A DNA stretch of 64,000 nt from Rhynchospora pubera (lineage: Eukaryota > Streptophyta > Magnoliopsida > Poales > Cyperaceae). The DNA lies in contig CM051461.1 of assembly GCA_028095005.1 (NCBI GenBank), positions 171,995,144-172,059,143 of the forward strand. The letters are read 5' to 3'. The translations under genes and the position numbers were made by a program. The notes under the pieces are model-generated. The model did not search any database, had not been told where the DNA came from, and saw only the letters and a list, made by a program, of their open reading frames with translations. Shown here one piece after another: positions 35,155 to 47,218 of the stretch; position 1 is the stretch's first letter; each line of letters begins with the position of its first letter.

Positions 35155-35785
35155 GTAAATTTTTTGACGAAGTTTTATTCAATAAGCTATGTTAGTAGCA
35201 ACAATCAAAGACCATAAAAAAAATATCACCCTTATAATTTTTTTGCCAGTAAATTCAATAAATTATGTTTGGTAGCAACATGACAAAAAAGATAATAAAA
35301 AATATATTAATCCTCTAAATTCTTTCTGTAGTGTATGTAATTGAATAGGCTATGCTGGTAGCAACATGATATGAAGATGATAATTTTTTTTTTCTAATGT
35401 ATTCTTGCTAAAAAAAAATAGATAAATTCAACAGCCTAGCGACATGATGGGGTCGTTTGGATCGCTTAGGAATTTGGAAAATTTCCTATTGCTAGGTATA
35501 AATTTATTGGGAAGTGTGTAACTTTGTGAAGAGTTTGAATTGTTTATAATAAATTTATGCTAGGAATATGAAATTCCCTAAATTCCCCAAGGAATCCAAA
35601 CAGCCCCTATAAGAAGATAGAGAAAAAAAATGTTTTTGTGTGTATTCTTGCTAAAGAATGGGTAAATTTATAATGGCTAAGTTTGGTAGCAACTAGCAAC
35701 ATACAAGAAGACGAACAAAAATATGCTACAACTATGTGTTTTTGCCAAAGAATAGGCAAAACTTGTGCGATACTGCGGTGAAATT
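35155..35785. repeat. Minisatellite with a unit of about 85 bp, about five diverged copies
   Basis: Successive units contain CTATG(T/C)TGGTAGCAACATGA followed by an A-rich stretch and TTGCTAAAGAATAGGTAAATT. They start near 35185, 35258, 35343, 35428 and 35667. The fourth unit is interrupted by a 159-bp MITE (35449-35607). Confidence 0.75.
35449..35607. mobile_element. MITE of the GTTTGGAT-end family inserted in the minisatellite
   Basis: Ends GGGGTCGTTTGGATCGCTTA and the complement of GGGGCTGTTTGGATTCCTTG. The interior includes GTAACTTTGTGAAGAGTTTG and TTTATAATAAATTTAT, the family core. It interrupts the repeat unit between GACATGAT and ATAAGAAGAT. Confidence 0.82.
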
Positions 35786-36809
35786 TTTGAAGTCATGAAC
35801 AAAAATTATTTTCAATTTTAATATCCATATTATATTAGATATCAGCAAATTTACTTAAACAAAGTTACTTTATTTTTAGAAGGAAGCAAGTTGCATGAAA
35901 CTTAATACTTCAGATTTACATATCTAAATAGAGTATTAGAGCATCCTCATTTTTTTTCGTTCTTATGTAAAAAACTAAAAATAAAATTTCACCAAATATA
36001 ATATTTTAGTACTTTAATAGTTCAAAAAATTAAATAATCTAGTTTCGAGGTCTCTTTCAATCGATTTGATGTTTTTGTTATTAAAAATATGGCAGAACAC
36101 CAATTGCAAATGGTACGGACCGGAAGTCTCCATCAATTGCAAATGGAGAGAGCATTTACCGTAGTCACTGTCAAATTTGTCATTTTTAACCTCGGAGAAA
36201 ACTTACGCAAGTTTACCACCCTGTCATTTGGGAAACTGAAACCGAAAGAAAATGAATTGAGACGGAAAATAAACGAAGCAAAATAATAATAATAAAAGAT
36301 CAAGATATTTCTCTAAATAAAAAGTTCCAGTATTTCAAACTTAAATGTTCTTTGCCTGATTTCAAACCCAAAAAGTGTCCCAAAATAGCACTCACAACTC
36401 ACAACTCACAAGTCATAGGCTCATAGCTCTCTTTTGATTATTCTAATACCATTTTTTAAGTATAATATTCAATCATCAGAAATTAAATAAGTAGAACTAA
36501 TAAAAAATATTATCCCAATTCATCCTCCTGCCTCACTAGAGATCTCGCTCAAGTCCCATTTTTGTCATCTATTTCGTTTCTGGAAAGCCCTATTTCATTT
36601 GTTCTCCCTCCCAAACTATTTCTCTTTATATTTATTTTTATATCTCAAAACCTCTTTTCTTCTGTGTATGTAAAAACTAAAAACCAAAAATCGAATCTCT
36701 ATCCTCTGACACACTGCCCGAAGCAGCGAAACTCGAAATTCCTTCTCGGAGGCACAAAATCTGAGGAGAAATAGAAAGGAGAAAACCTCAAAAACAAAAA
36801 CTTAGCCGA
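35786..36809. other. Upstream region of the SRM1-like MYB gene
   Basis: AT-rich non-coding DNA. The last 250 bp (CT-rich, then A-rich just before the ATG) look like 5' UTR. Confidence 0.5.
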
Positions 36810-39800
36810 ATGGAGGAAGCGAGCAGTAGCAACAGTGGCACGTGCGCTGGCACGTGGAGCAGAGAAGAGGAGAAAGCCTTTGAAAACGCCGTGGCCACGC
36901 ATGGCGACAATTGGGAAGAGATAGCGGCGCTTGTTCCGAGCAAGACCTTGGACGAGATACAGAGACACTACGAGCTCTTGGTCGAGGATATCGATGGGAT
37001 AGAGGCTGGACGCGTCCAGTTGCCGCCGTACTCGGGCGCACTGGAGAGTGGCGACCATGGTGACGGAGGTGGAGGTGGAGGTGGTAAGAAAGGGAGTCAT
37101 GGCGACTCTGGCCATGGAGGCAAGGGCTCTAGGTCAGAACAGGAGAGGAGAAAGGGAATTGCTTGGACTGAAGATGAGCACAGGTGTGTTATAATTTTGT
37201 TAAATTCGATTTATTTTGTGGGTTAATTTACTGTTTCATTGATTTTAATGGAGGTTCTGTCAATGATTGGCTTGATTTGTTGAGCAATTAGCACTTGCTG
37301 GTTTTCGTAGCGTCAGAATTTCTTTGTAGTGCTGATACTAGGCGATAATTATTTGAAATTTTTGCTGATACTACAGCGGTGCTAATTTGGGATTTTGCTA
37401 ATTTGTTTTTCACTTTTTAATTACAATTCAAGATATTTATCATATTGGTTCTACTTTTTCAAAGATTGATTTTATCTTGCTGGGCATTGATAAAATTGGA
37501 ATATGAATTATGGCATTGTCGGTTCAATGCTGTATTTCATGGAATTAGTAACAGTGTTAAAGTCTGAGGTTAAGTTATTTTTGGCAATTACGCCTTTTCT
37601 TCATGGGGAAACAAACATATGCAAAAGTTTTGGCGTACACATTCACTGACTGTGAATAAAACATGATTTTTCAAATTATATATACTAGTAATCATTAGTG
37701 GCTCAAGTAATTGGATAGGAGATCCAAAGAGAAGTGGCTGTTTGAATTGCCATGGTACAATTTTGAGGTAAATGGTACAAAACTGAGATTAAATAGACTC
37801 ATCAAGGGGTCAGATTGCATGGTCAGGCCAGGGTTTACTGGAGATTGGAGAGGGGAAGTTAGTTCTTATCGGGGGTCTCACTTATAGTTTTTTGTTGACA
37901 AAGAAGATTTCCTTTTTTGTAATAAAAGAAACAGGATTCTTTTGTGTTAGTTCACTGGTAGGAGCTTTATTTGCATGACATGTAAGTTGAGATTTTTAGT
38001 CAGGTAAATCAACATTTGCTGTCGCTTTTTAATAGAATTTAAATGGTTTAATTGGCTCATGAGTATAGTAAGTTTCTCTTCCTACCAGACCGTATCTCAA
38101 GAAAGTATTCAAGCCCCCACACATAACCTATACAAATCCATTGCAAATTTACAATGAATGAAGATATGACCATGAGTATCGATAAGCACGTTATGACGTA
38201 AAATACAGTCAAACACTTTATCACATAAAACAAAGCTATGTCCATGCAGCCTCCCCCGTTAATTAGGTCATTGACTTGGTCAGTGTGTTAGAATTTTAGT
38301 AGCCCTTTTCTTACTAATTACATTGGAAAAGAGATGGTAGTTATATGATCAAATTCTGATTTTAAATGCTTATTTCTCTCAAGAAGAAGGGCTAGTCCTG
38401 ATTCAATTGATTCTCCTGAGGGTATGAAATTATGAATTAGTGCAGTTAGGATAATGGTCAAATTTTTGGGAGCTACAGCTTTCTAGGTTTAGGTTACTCT
38501 GGCGTGAAACTTGTCAATTCTGGAACTCTTGGCAAATCAATAAAACAATTTCTCCATTTCAAGCTATTTATTTTTTTTTTACTGGAAGAAACAAAAGCAA
38601 TAAATTGATTGAATTCAAGGGATGCATAGCTCAATGAATCCTCACGGTGAAATCACATCAATATGTGTCGGATGTGGTGTCTGGCAAGGACTAAGTTTCT
38701 TTATTGTAACTTATCATTTGCCCTGAACATTTTTTGTTTCCAGATTTGACATCTACCCTTTTCCTTTTTTCCTCGAATTTTTGTGGATGCACCATTATCT
38801 GACTGTGTAACTGTACAGCAACTGGTGTGGATAAGGGATTTGAAACACTTAAAATCTTTCTTGCGTTTTTATTTTCTCTATCGTCTCCTACATATCCATA
38901 AGCTATATTTGATAACACTATGCAAAACATTTAAAAGCTGAATTTGATTGATTGCCAGGTTTCAATGCTTTTTTTTACTGTACTTGTGCTTTTAATAATG
39001 CTTAAATTACCAATGTGTTTTCTTTCTCTTGCTTCTCGGTCAAGAATAATAGCTTTTGTAATTGAATTTTCTCTTGGTTAAGTTCTAGTACAAATAGTTG
39101 CCACAGAATTCATTTCTATACCAATGCAGCTTCAAATGCAGCTGTCCAAAATTACCTGTGGCCTAATGACAGGTTTTACCTCCTAGGTAACAAAGAAGGC
39201 TAATAATTGTCATCAAATCTTTTGTATATATGATGTGCTTTAATTACTTAATTAGGTCCATTCCCTACAATATGAGTTCAAGGGCATAATGGGAAATTTC
39301 ACCACAAACCCAAGAAAGTAAAAATAATTATAAGCAACACAGGCGCACATTTAATTAATGGTCCATTTAAATAATATAAACGTGACATGTAGTGGATACT
39401 AAGAAATTACAGATAGAAAATGAACAAAAAGTAAACTACATTAGAAAAATATTATTTGACAAGTAATACAAAGTGGTAAGTAGAGATTTTAGATGTCACC
39501 AAATTTTACTTTGTCTGATTGATTTGTGTCAATAAGAATTTGTAAATTCCTTGACCGGTTTCACATTCTTAAATTTCCAAAAGGTTGGACAAATTTTCCC
39601 GATAGTTATATTGAGATAGTAGCCAAATAGTACAACTATACAATGATAGCTATAGAAAATCCATTATAAGAAGATGGGAAACTTGGTGCTATTTTATCTT
39701 CTAAAGTTAACATAGTCTATGTTTGTGCAGTAGAAAATAGATAATTTATATATCCAACTGACCATTGCATATTAATGACCTGCTGTTATGGACAGAAAGT

Positions 39801-41258
39801 ATGGCTCTGGGAATTTCCTAAGAAAAAGCTGAAAAGAAATTAGTCTTATTTAGAGATGCATGAGATATGATACCAATTATGGAGAAGTGAACACTGTGAT
39901 GCATTATGACATGGTGCTATAGTGCATAAGTTAATTGCGGTACTTCATCATTAAAACAAAATGCTAGGATCTTAACTAAGCTCACTCTGTGCTTAAGCAC
40001 AAAATGCAATTGCTTCCAATTTTCCTTTTTGGAAGATTAAATATATTATGGCTTGCATTCATGGAACATGTTCTTCATTGTTAAAGTTCTAGTAGCATTG
40101 GGTTTCCATCTAGCTTTGTTTGGATTTGTGCAGTCTGACCTAGTTCATTAGTAGATTCTGTGCTTGGGTCTTCTGAATGAAGCAACATGAACTCACATAA
40201 TTTTGTTGAAAGAATTGACGCCCTCCATATCTCAGTTGCTATCATTTTTGTTTCTCAAAACCCTTACTGAACCTCCGACATAGTAATGTAACAGATTTTT
40301 CTTGAAAATTAAACAAATCATATTCTTAATTTATTTAATCAAACAATCTACTTAACAGCTACTGTTAAGGTTTTGAAAAAAAAAAATTATTTAATCAAAC
40401 AATGCTGGTGCAGTTGTGGTTGTGTACCTGTTAGGAATATCAGGACAGACAAGAAAAGGCCAAGTCCATTGTGGTCCATTTCAGAATTGCAGCACCACTA
40501 CCTTATATTTCTGAGCAATAACATTTGAGGGCTAATAACAATCTTAAAGAATAAACTACCAATCTATTACACAATAAAAGAGCTTGGACATAGTTAACAA
40601 AGATATTCAACATTGAAAGGTATATTATATGGAAAAAGGTATATTAAGTCTCGAAAAAAGTAAAACTATTCTTGTTGGGTGCACAGTTTGCTCCCTTAAA
40701 ATATTTTCCTATATTTTAAGAAAGGCTTGTTGACTCTCATACAGGCTATTTCTTCTGGGACTCGACAAGTACGGGAAGGGCGACTGGCGCAGTATCTCTC
40801 GCAACTTTGTGATCTCCCGCACGCCAACCCAGGTTGCCAGCCATGCACAGAAGTACTTTATTCGCCTCAATTCAATGAACAAGGAGCGCCGGCGGTCCAG
40901 CATTCACGACATCACCAGCGTCACATCTGCCTCCGCCGACCTCTCATCGCCCATCACTGGCCAGTCTGCTGCCGCTGCTGCCACCACCAATGCCTCCTCT
41001 GCCAAGTCCTCTTCCAAACCACCCCCTCAGACCCCTGTCCCTGTACCCGTCCCTGTACCTATGTATGGTACCACTATTGGACAGCCAGTTGGTCCACTCG
41101 GCCCAGCCGTGGGAACGCCTGTGACGTTACCGCCACACATGGGCTATGGCGTGCATGCCCCGGTGGCTGGGACAGTAGTCCCTGGTGCGCCAGTTGCACC
41201 GGTTGCACCAGTTGTCCCACCTATGACGTACCCAATGCCTCCTACATCTCATCGATGA
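36810..41258 (+). CDS. Two-MYB-repeat transcription factor with SHAQKYF motif, SRM1/DIVARICATA type
   Basis: Two exons, 36810-37183 and 40745-41258, separated by a 3.56-kb phase-2 GT-AG intron; 295 aa. The N-terminal SANT/MYB repeat (about 14-65) has GTWSREEEKAFENAVATHG and DEIQRHYELLVEDI. A glycine/serine-rich linker follows. The second MYB repeat (about 115-168) has GIAWTEDEHRLFLLGLDKYG and WRSISRNFV, and ends TPTQVASHAQKYFIRL with SHAQKYF at 157-163. The C-terminus is Pro/Val/Ala-rich (PVPVPVPVPM). The linker and MYB2 closely match what I recall of Arabidopsis SRM1 (At5g08520), a nuclear activator that links salt stress, ABA and seed germination and binds TATCCA/GATAA-like boxes. AATAAA occurs at 41309. 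The intron contains no obvious gene. Confidence 0.93.
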
Positions 41259-41533
41259 AGTGGGGGTATTGTGTGTTAAATTAATGTTTATTGAGGGTTA
41301 ATTTGGTGAATAAAGTGTAATCATAATAAAAAGGGTAACTTCAGACTATGATCAGGTAGGATTTTGTTAGGCGGATAATAAAAATGGGTGTATATCTGCA
41401 GATGGTGTGTCGTTGTTATGTTTGTGTATTTTCAACTTTTAAAGGATTTAGAAACTGGAGATGTAGCTTTATGGCATTTTGTAGCGACTTTGGGAGGAAA
41501 CACTTAGTTCATTTATTCATGCTTATTAATTTG

Positions 41534-41680
41534 GGCTCCGTTTGGATGAGGTGTGGGAATAAGAGAATAAAAGAATAAATTTATTATAAACAATTCAAAC
41601 TCTTCACAAAGTTACACACTTCTCAATTCTTCTCACTTCTTCCCTTATTCCTTTTATTCCTACACCATCCAAACGGAGCC
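41534..41680. mobile_element. MITE of the GTTTGGAT-end family, perfect 15-bp TIRs
   Basis: 147 bp. Perfect inverted ends GGCTCCGTTTGGATG, and a 3-bp duplication TTG on each side (41531-41533 and 41681-41683). The interior contains the family core in inverted orientation: ATAAATTTATTATAAA, then CTCTTCACAAAGTTACACAC. Confidence 0.9.
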
Positions 41681-41683
41681 TTG

Positions 41684-43439
41684 AGTATTATTGTCCTTTC
41701 ACTGTTGACCATGTTGTGTTTTTGGTTGGAGACTTTATATCTTGCATCTTTCAATGGTGATCCTAACGGAGGCAGACAAGGAAGACGCTACTGTTTACTC
41801 TGCTCAAGATAGATTGTTGCTGATTGTTCCATTTTCCCTCATGCTGTTACTGGTAACTATAAACCCGTTTGTATGTTGTTAATGGCAGATTTCAGCTTGT
41901 GATATATTTCAAGTTTATTTGGGTCAGTGATTTTCGAGTATGACAGACAAAAACGAAAGAGAAAAACAATGTATAATTTTTATTTAATCCGCATGTTGTT
42001 GCTTTTGTTTTAACATTTTAGACATCTAAACTCAAATATTCACTCCGTACAGGAGTTGATATGAAAGATAAATGAAAAAGTAAAACATAAATGTTTTGGC
42101 ATCAGAAATTTACTGGCAATAAAATTTCGAAGCTTATACAATGACTACTCTAGTATTAATTTATTATTTATATATTTTTCTCATTCGCCCGTGTTGATAC
42201 AAATGTTATTGTCAAGCATTATCCATATTAGAGTTGTTTGATGTGTTCTAGTTTTGTAATTCTTTATCACCATTATTAGTACTCTGTAGACAAATGCTGA
42301 TTGTCACAGAGATTAAACTTCCATAATTTGAGCAGCAAATCTACTCCTAATCTACCAAAATGGCAAAAGCAGTTGATACTTTAAACCAAATCTTTCCTTG
42401 CAGCTTTGATAAGGAAAGACTTAAACTCTATCAATTAAACCTAGAGGCCCAAAGCTGGATAACAACAGCTTTCAAGATCAAAACTTAATGCCACTTTATA
42501 AAACAGAAAAATATTGCACCTCGTCCAATCAAACACTCAGCGTGGAATCCGTACAGTAAAGCCCATTCATTCCTTCAAGCCTTTTCATCCTCCCACCGCC
42601 ATTAATTTCCAGCGAAGGATTAGCAAAGAGAGTAAGAGACCTTAATCTCTCTTTTCCCATAAATGGATGGCCATTAATGACCAGGGATTAATGGAATAAT
42701 CCCGACCCATTATCTCCGTTCCACTTAAAGATATACACCTCCGTTTTCTTATTTTAAATGACAACATATATAGCCTTTGGGCGTTTAAATTCTTGAAAAT
42801 TGAAAAAAAAAAAATGAGAACATGTCTTGGTGGCTATATTAGCATATAGCATACCAAAAAACTGTTGCTGGAAAGTTTTGTTTATATTCTTTGCCTAATT
42901 TTTCTCATATTTTTAGTACCAAAGTTATGAAAATTTATGGTCATGTACATTCAGGTACAAAGTATGCAAAAGTGACGATTTTAATAGTAATTTTGTTCTG
43001 ATTTCTGAACGATCAATGATTCCTAATCACTTGTTACGACCTAGAATTAGTTGGGAAAAAAAACCACAAGATACACGACTATACAAGTAATAGGAGGTCA
43101 AAGATGTACGTCTTCTTTCTTTGCGACACAATTCTTTAATAAAATAAAATATATACTATGCACATAACATTTTATTTCGTAATAGAATGGAGAGGAAAAA
43201 CAAAGAATGATATGGACGCACCTCTTTGTATGAATTAAATGGTGGTTGGGCACGCAAAAAACGGACGAGAGGCGTTTAGGCTTCCACCCCATTTCCTTTA
43301 TTGGCAATAATGCATTTCTGTTTCTCTCACTCTCTGTAATTTCTATCTTGCTTTGCCTTTATTTTTTCTTCTTTTTTGTTCGATATATCAGTATCTTCTC
43401 TCATTATACTTGCACTACACAACAGAACTACCTCATCAA
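41684..43439. other. Intergenic between the MYB and B3 genes
   Basis: AT-rich, no gene seen. Near 42590-42720 there is a patch of higher complexity with repeated CCATTAAT/GGATTAATGG motifs in both orientations, possibly regulatory. The final 100 bp are a T/C-rich leader of the B3 gene. Confidence 0.5.
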
Positions 43440-46400
43440 ATGCTGCCAATGAAAACTAGTGGTCCGAGCGGAGGAATAGACAGTATGAGTAAATCATATA
43501 GTAAAAATGAGGGCCAACAATCGGAGACGAAGCCAGATGAGAAGGAAAGATGTGGAGTTAGTCAAGTGTCTAGCCAGTTTATTTCGGTTGTGCCAGATAG
43601 CACGGCTGTTCCAGCCTTGCCGTTCCAACCAGGTAATATTGTTTTCCAACAGAGGTCATTGTTTACTTATAACCGTATAATCCAATAGTTCAGCTCTCTA
43701 TTATTCCTTTCTTTGACCTATGAATGTGTAACTTTTAGTTCAGTAAAAAAAACACGAAAATGTTTTGACAGCATCATTGGAATCGGTCGCATTTGTTTTA
43801 ACTACAAATAATTAGTGATATGCTGAGTTACACATTCATATAATTTTTCTTTTTACTTTTTCCCCCTTAAATTCAATAAAATATATTTTGGCATCATTTC
43901 ATTTCGTTTTTGATGTCATCATTACAAGAAACAATTATACATTTGTTCCTTTTTTTTCCCTTGGGAATTTCATGTAGCAATTGGGTCCAAAAGAAATTGC
44001 TTTATGGTTCCCTGATTTTTATTTTCAGGTATTTCTCACTTTAAGCACTCAACCAATCATTTCCAGTGGCAGATTTCATTTCCTTATCCATCGCCAGTCG
44101 ACAGTTTGGTGAGACCACAGACGCTCAATAATCAAGCACCTTGTGCTTTCTATGCTTACCAAGATTCAGGCACATACAATTGCATTGACTCCCATTATTT
44201 GCCGCATTTCAATTTGTGTTCCGGTGAGATCAGAAATCCTATTGTGCCACCTTCCATACAACAAGACAACAATTTTATCAGTATTGGAAGCGATAACAAC
44301 AGCTCAGGTTTGATTTATAAAATTATAGTTGCAATTTACCAGTCTTTCTGTCAGCTTTTGTTATCATCATTATAGCTAGCAATACATCATCTTCAAAATA
44401 GAACTGTGAGTATTTATTCGTATATCAATTTCTTGGTGCTAAGACTGGTCCTGGCAAAACTTTACCTTGAATTGCCTTGCTTTTGTATTTTTACCTTGTC
44501 TGCGACTCTAATTCAATTTTTTTCATTATCAAATTAATGGTCTAAAAATTAAAAGCAGACAGTACCTGCTTTCTTTAATATTAACAAAATAAAGTACATT
44601 AATATGTTTTCCCTTCTTTATTTATATGTAAGTTCCATGTAATTTGGGACGTTCTAGTTTCATTTAGGCATAGTTAAGAAGCTTATACTTTCAGTTTATA
44701 ACTTTATGAGTTTATATAAGCCCAGTATGATATACATAAAATTGTGGTACTTGAGGGGTCATTTGGCTTCTGTTTTCATTCCATTTTTCTTAATGACGGA
44801 TAAGAATTCTTGCTGTCATTAGTACACCTTTTAATTCAAACGTAATTGTCAGTTTCAATGATTATCAGTACAGATCAATTGTGTGGACTTGTACAGTAGT
44901 ATCCTTTTGGATTTATGATCTGGTTTTTGAATGCAGTCTTTATGGCACCTAGCTCACAGTTTGCGCCACCTGCCATTCGTGGATTTGATTTTGCAGTTAA
45001 CTTACCTTTTCCAAGACCCGATGGTACTTCGGAAATCATGCAATCAAGAAATCTAGAGGTAGAAGTTCATTATTTCTTGATGAAAGAGATATATAATTAT
45101 TTATTTATAATGCCTCATTAGTTGACTTACTAAAGATGAAACGGCTTTTCAGGATTCTCCAACATTCAGTAGCTGTAGAGAATTTAGTAGCTCTGAGGTT
45201 TCAGGACATCAAATCTTCTCGCAATCTCAAAATTTGATTAATGTACATGAGAAATGCTTACCTTTTTGTGTATTTCCACAATCATTATTAAAAAGGTTTT
45301 ATATTTTGGACAAGCATATTACTACGATCTCTTATTCCTTATTTATTCACATCATTATTTATGTTTCCTTTTTCTTTTTGCCTGCAATTTAGCAAAGGCT
45401 AAGTCACGAAGTGATGACGATTGTAACACGAAAAGAATTGACAAAAAGCGATGTCGGAAGTATAGGAAGAATAGTAATACCCAAGGTAATGTGTATACCC
45501 AAGATTCATAACAATAAATTAGCTTCTACAAGGTTCTAGTCCGCGAGCATTAGCCATTCCCTGAATTAATTAACTAGTTATTATCAGTATTTCCCTTTTT
45601 TTAGCTTAATCAAAATTAGTAATTTAACCAGCAGCCACTTAGCCACAGGTTCCATAGAGTTATTATACCAGTACTTGGACAAAAGGAGGAATTATAGACT
45701 ACATTAGCCTCTCTGTCCTCAATATCAGAAAATAATGTTTTTTATTTTTTTTAATAATTTGTAGAAGGATGCGGAGGCAAATTTTCCTCCGCTTTTTGAT
45801 AGAGAGGGAATACTGCTTCCCATGGATGATGTGTCTCTTCATCATATTACTTGGGAATTCAAATATAGGTACTTCCTTTCTCTGTTATGTACACATTCTT
45901 GTGCATCCGTATAAAACATAAATTATTTTTTCTACATAAAAAATGCACCAAAAACGCTACATAAAAATAAGGTTGTACTGCAAAAATAAAATATAAATGG
46001 AAATCATCACTCTTGGAAACGGTGAGATTGGTAGTTTTGGGAACTGCAATGGAAAAAGATTCTCAATGTATGTTATTTTGTTTATTGCATTTTCAGAATT
46101 AATTGAAACTTCTTGTTCTGCATTGCTTTGAATCATAACTAATTTGAAATCAAATTCGCAAAAACAAAATGTAAATCATATGATTAACATAGCTTATTAT
46201 TTTTTTTTTCAAAAATATATTCACAGGTTCTGGCCAAACAACAAAAGCAGAATGTATATTCTAGAAAACACAGGTATGGTGACAAAATTGTGCAATAAAA
46301 GGTAAATATACAATGAAGAACTTATGTATGTTCATTAAACCGAACATTTGCGACTGACTTTATTTTTTCCAGGAGAATTTGTAAAGACTCATGGACTTCA

Positions 46401-46695
46401 AGCTGGAGATTATCTAAGCATATACAGAAGCCCAGCTTTGGCAACTTATGTATGTGAGCTCTTTTATTTTTTTTGATGCAGTATATCCAAGCTTTTATTT
46501 GAGAAATTTGCATGCAGTCTTTCATTAAATAACATCCAATAGCATAAATTAGTAGAAAAAACTTCTTGGATGCTAAAACATTGTTGCTTTCAACTAGATG
46601 ATCTGCATACATAACATACCGTGTGAATTATTTGGATGTGCTTCTGATTTGTTTCTTTCAATCTGTAGTTTGTAAAAGGGGAGAAGAGATCTTAG
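43440..46695 (+). CDS. B3-domain transcription factor of the LEC2/FUS3/ABI3 (LAFL) group
   Basis: Nine GT-AG exons: 43440-43632, 44029-44307, 44937-45058, 45153-45242, 45393-45485, 45765-45868, 46227-46273, 46373-46449 and 46669-46695. They join in frame to 343 aa. A second in-frame ATG lies 9 nt after the first. Residues 1-228 are a low-similarity N-terminus. The B3 domain fills about 239 to the end: VTRKELTKSDVGSIGRIVIP, KKDAEANFPPLFDREGI, WEFKYRFWPNNKSRMYILEN, TGEFVKTHGLQAGDYLSIY. DAEAN and ENTGEFVK favour LEC2; RFWPNNKSRMY is shared with ABI3/FUS3. These factors bind RY (CATGCA) boxes and drive seed maturation and embryogenesis. The protein stops right after B3 (FVKGEKRS), without the C-terminal tail of LEC2 or FUS3. 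A young LTR element begins 523 bp downstream. Confidence 0.85.
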
Positions 46696-47213
46696 CCACC
46701 AGAATAGGCCATGTGCATCAAGAGCAAATATTCCAAATTTTTTTAAAAGTGCAAGCAACAGGGAGGTGCTTGTTTTTCTTGCCTTTTGTTACTATTTTAT
46801 TTTATTTTGTTTTGTTCGACCAAAATATGATATATTAGGTGCTAATTTTGAGGCATTTGTAGCTGAAATTGAGATGTTAGCCTTCCCCTCTATTATAAGT
46901 ACGGTTACAATTTTTTAATGAGCTCGGTTTCTTAGTTGTTTGAGATTTATTAAAAATTAATCACTGGTTAGTGGTTACTAATTATTTCATTTTCGGTTTC
47001 TCAGCAATCGGCATGTTTCTTATTTAATAATAGTATTTGCAACACTAAATAGCCAGGTTCAGGCCTCTCCACAAAGCATACTGCATCCAATGAAACTTAA
47101 TTCAATGGGCCGAAAATTGAGGCCTAGCTTTCAGCCCGTATAATATGAATAGTAAACTTGGTTTAAGCATAGAACATAATATCGACTAATATTATTAATG
47201 GAAAAGTTTTGTC
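46696..47213. other. 3' flank of the B3 gene
   Basis: Non-coding. In another frame the sequence stays open to 46838, which matters only if the alternative donor of exon 8 is used (see findings). Confidence 0.5.
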
Positions 47214-47218
47214 GTACT

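Noticed and set aside
45254..45511. Frame reading AKAKSRSDDDCNTKRIDKKR, first taken for a basic region of the B3 factor
   Set aside because: The spliced exon 45393-45485 is in another frame and yields the true B3 start TRKELTKSDVGSIGRIVIPK.
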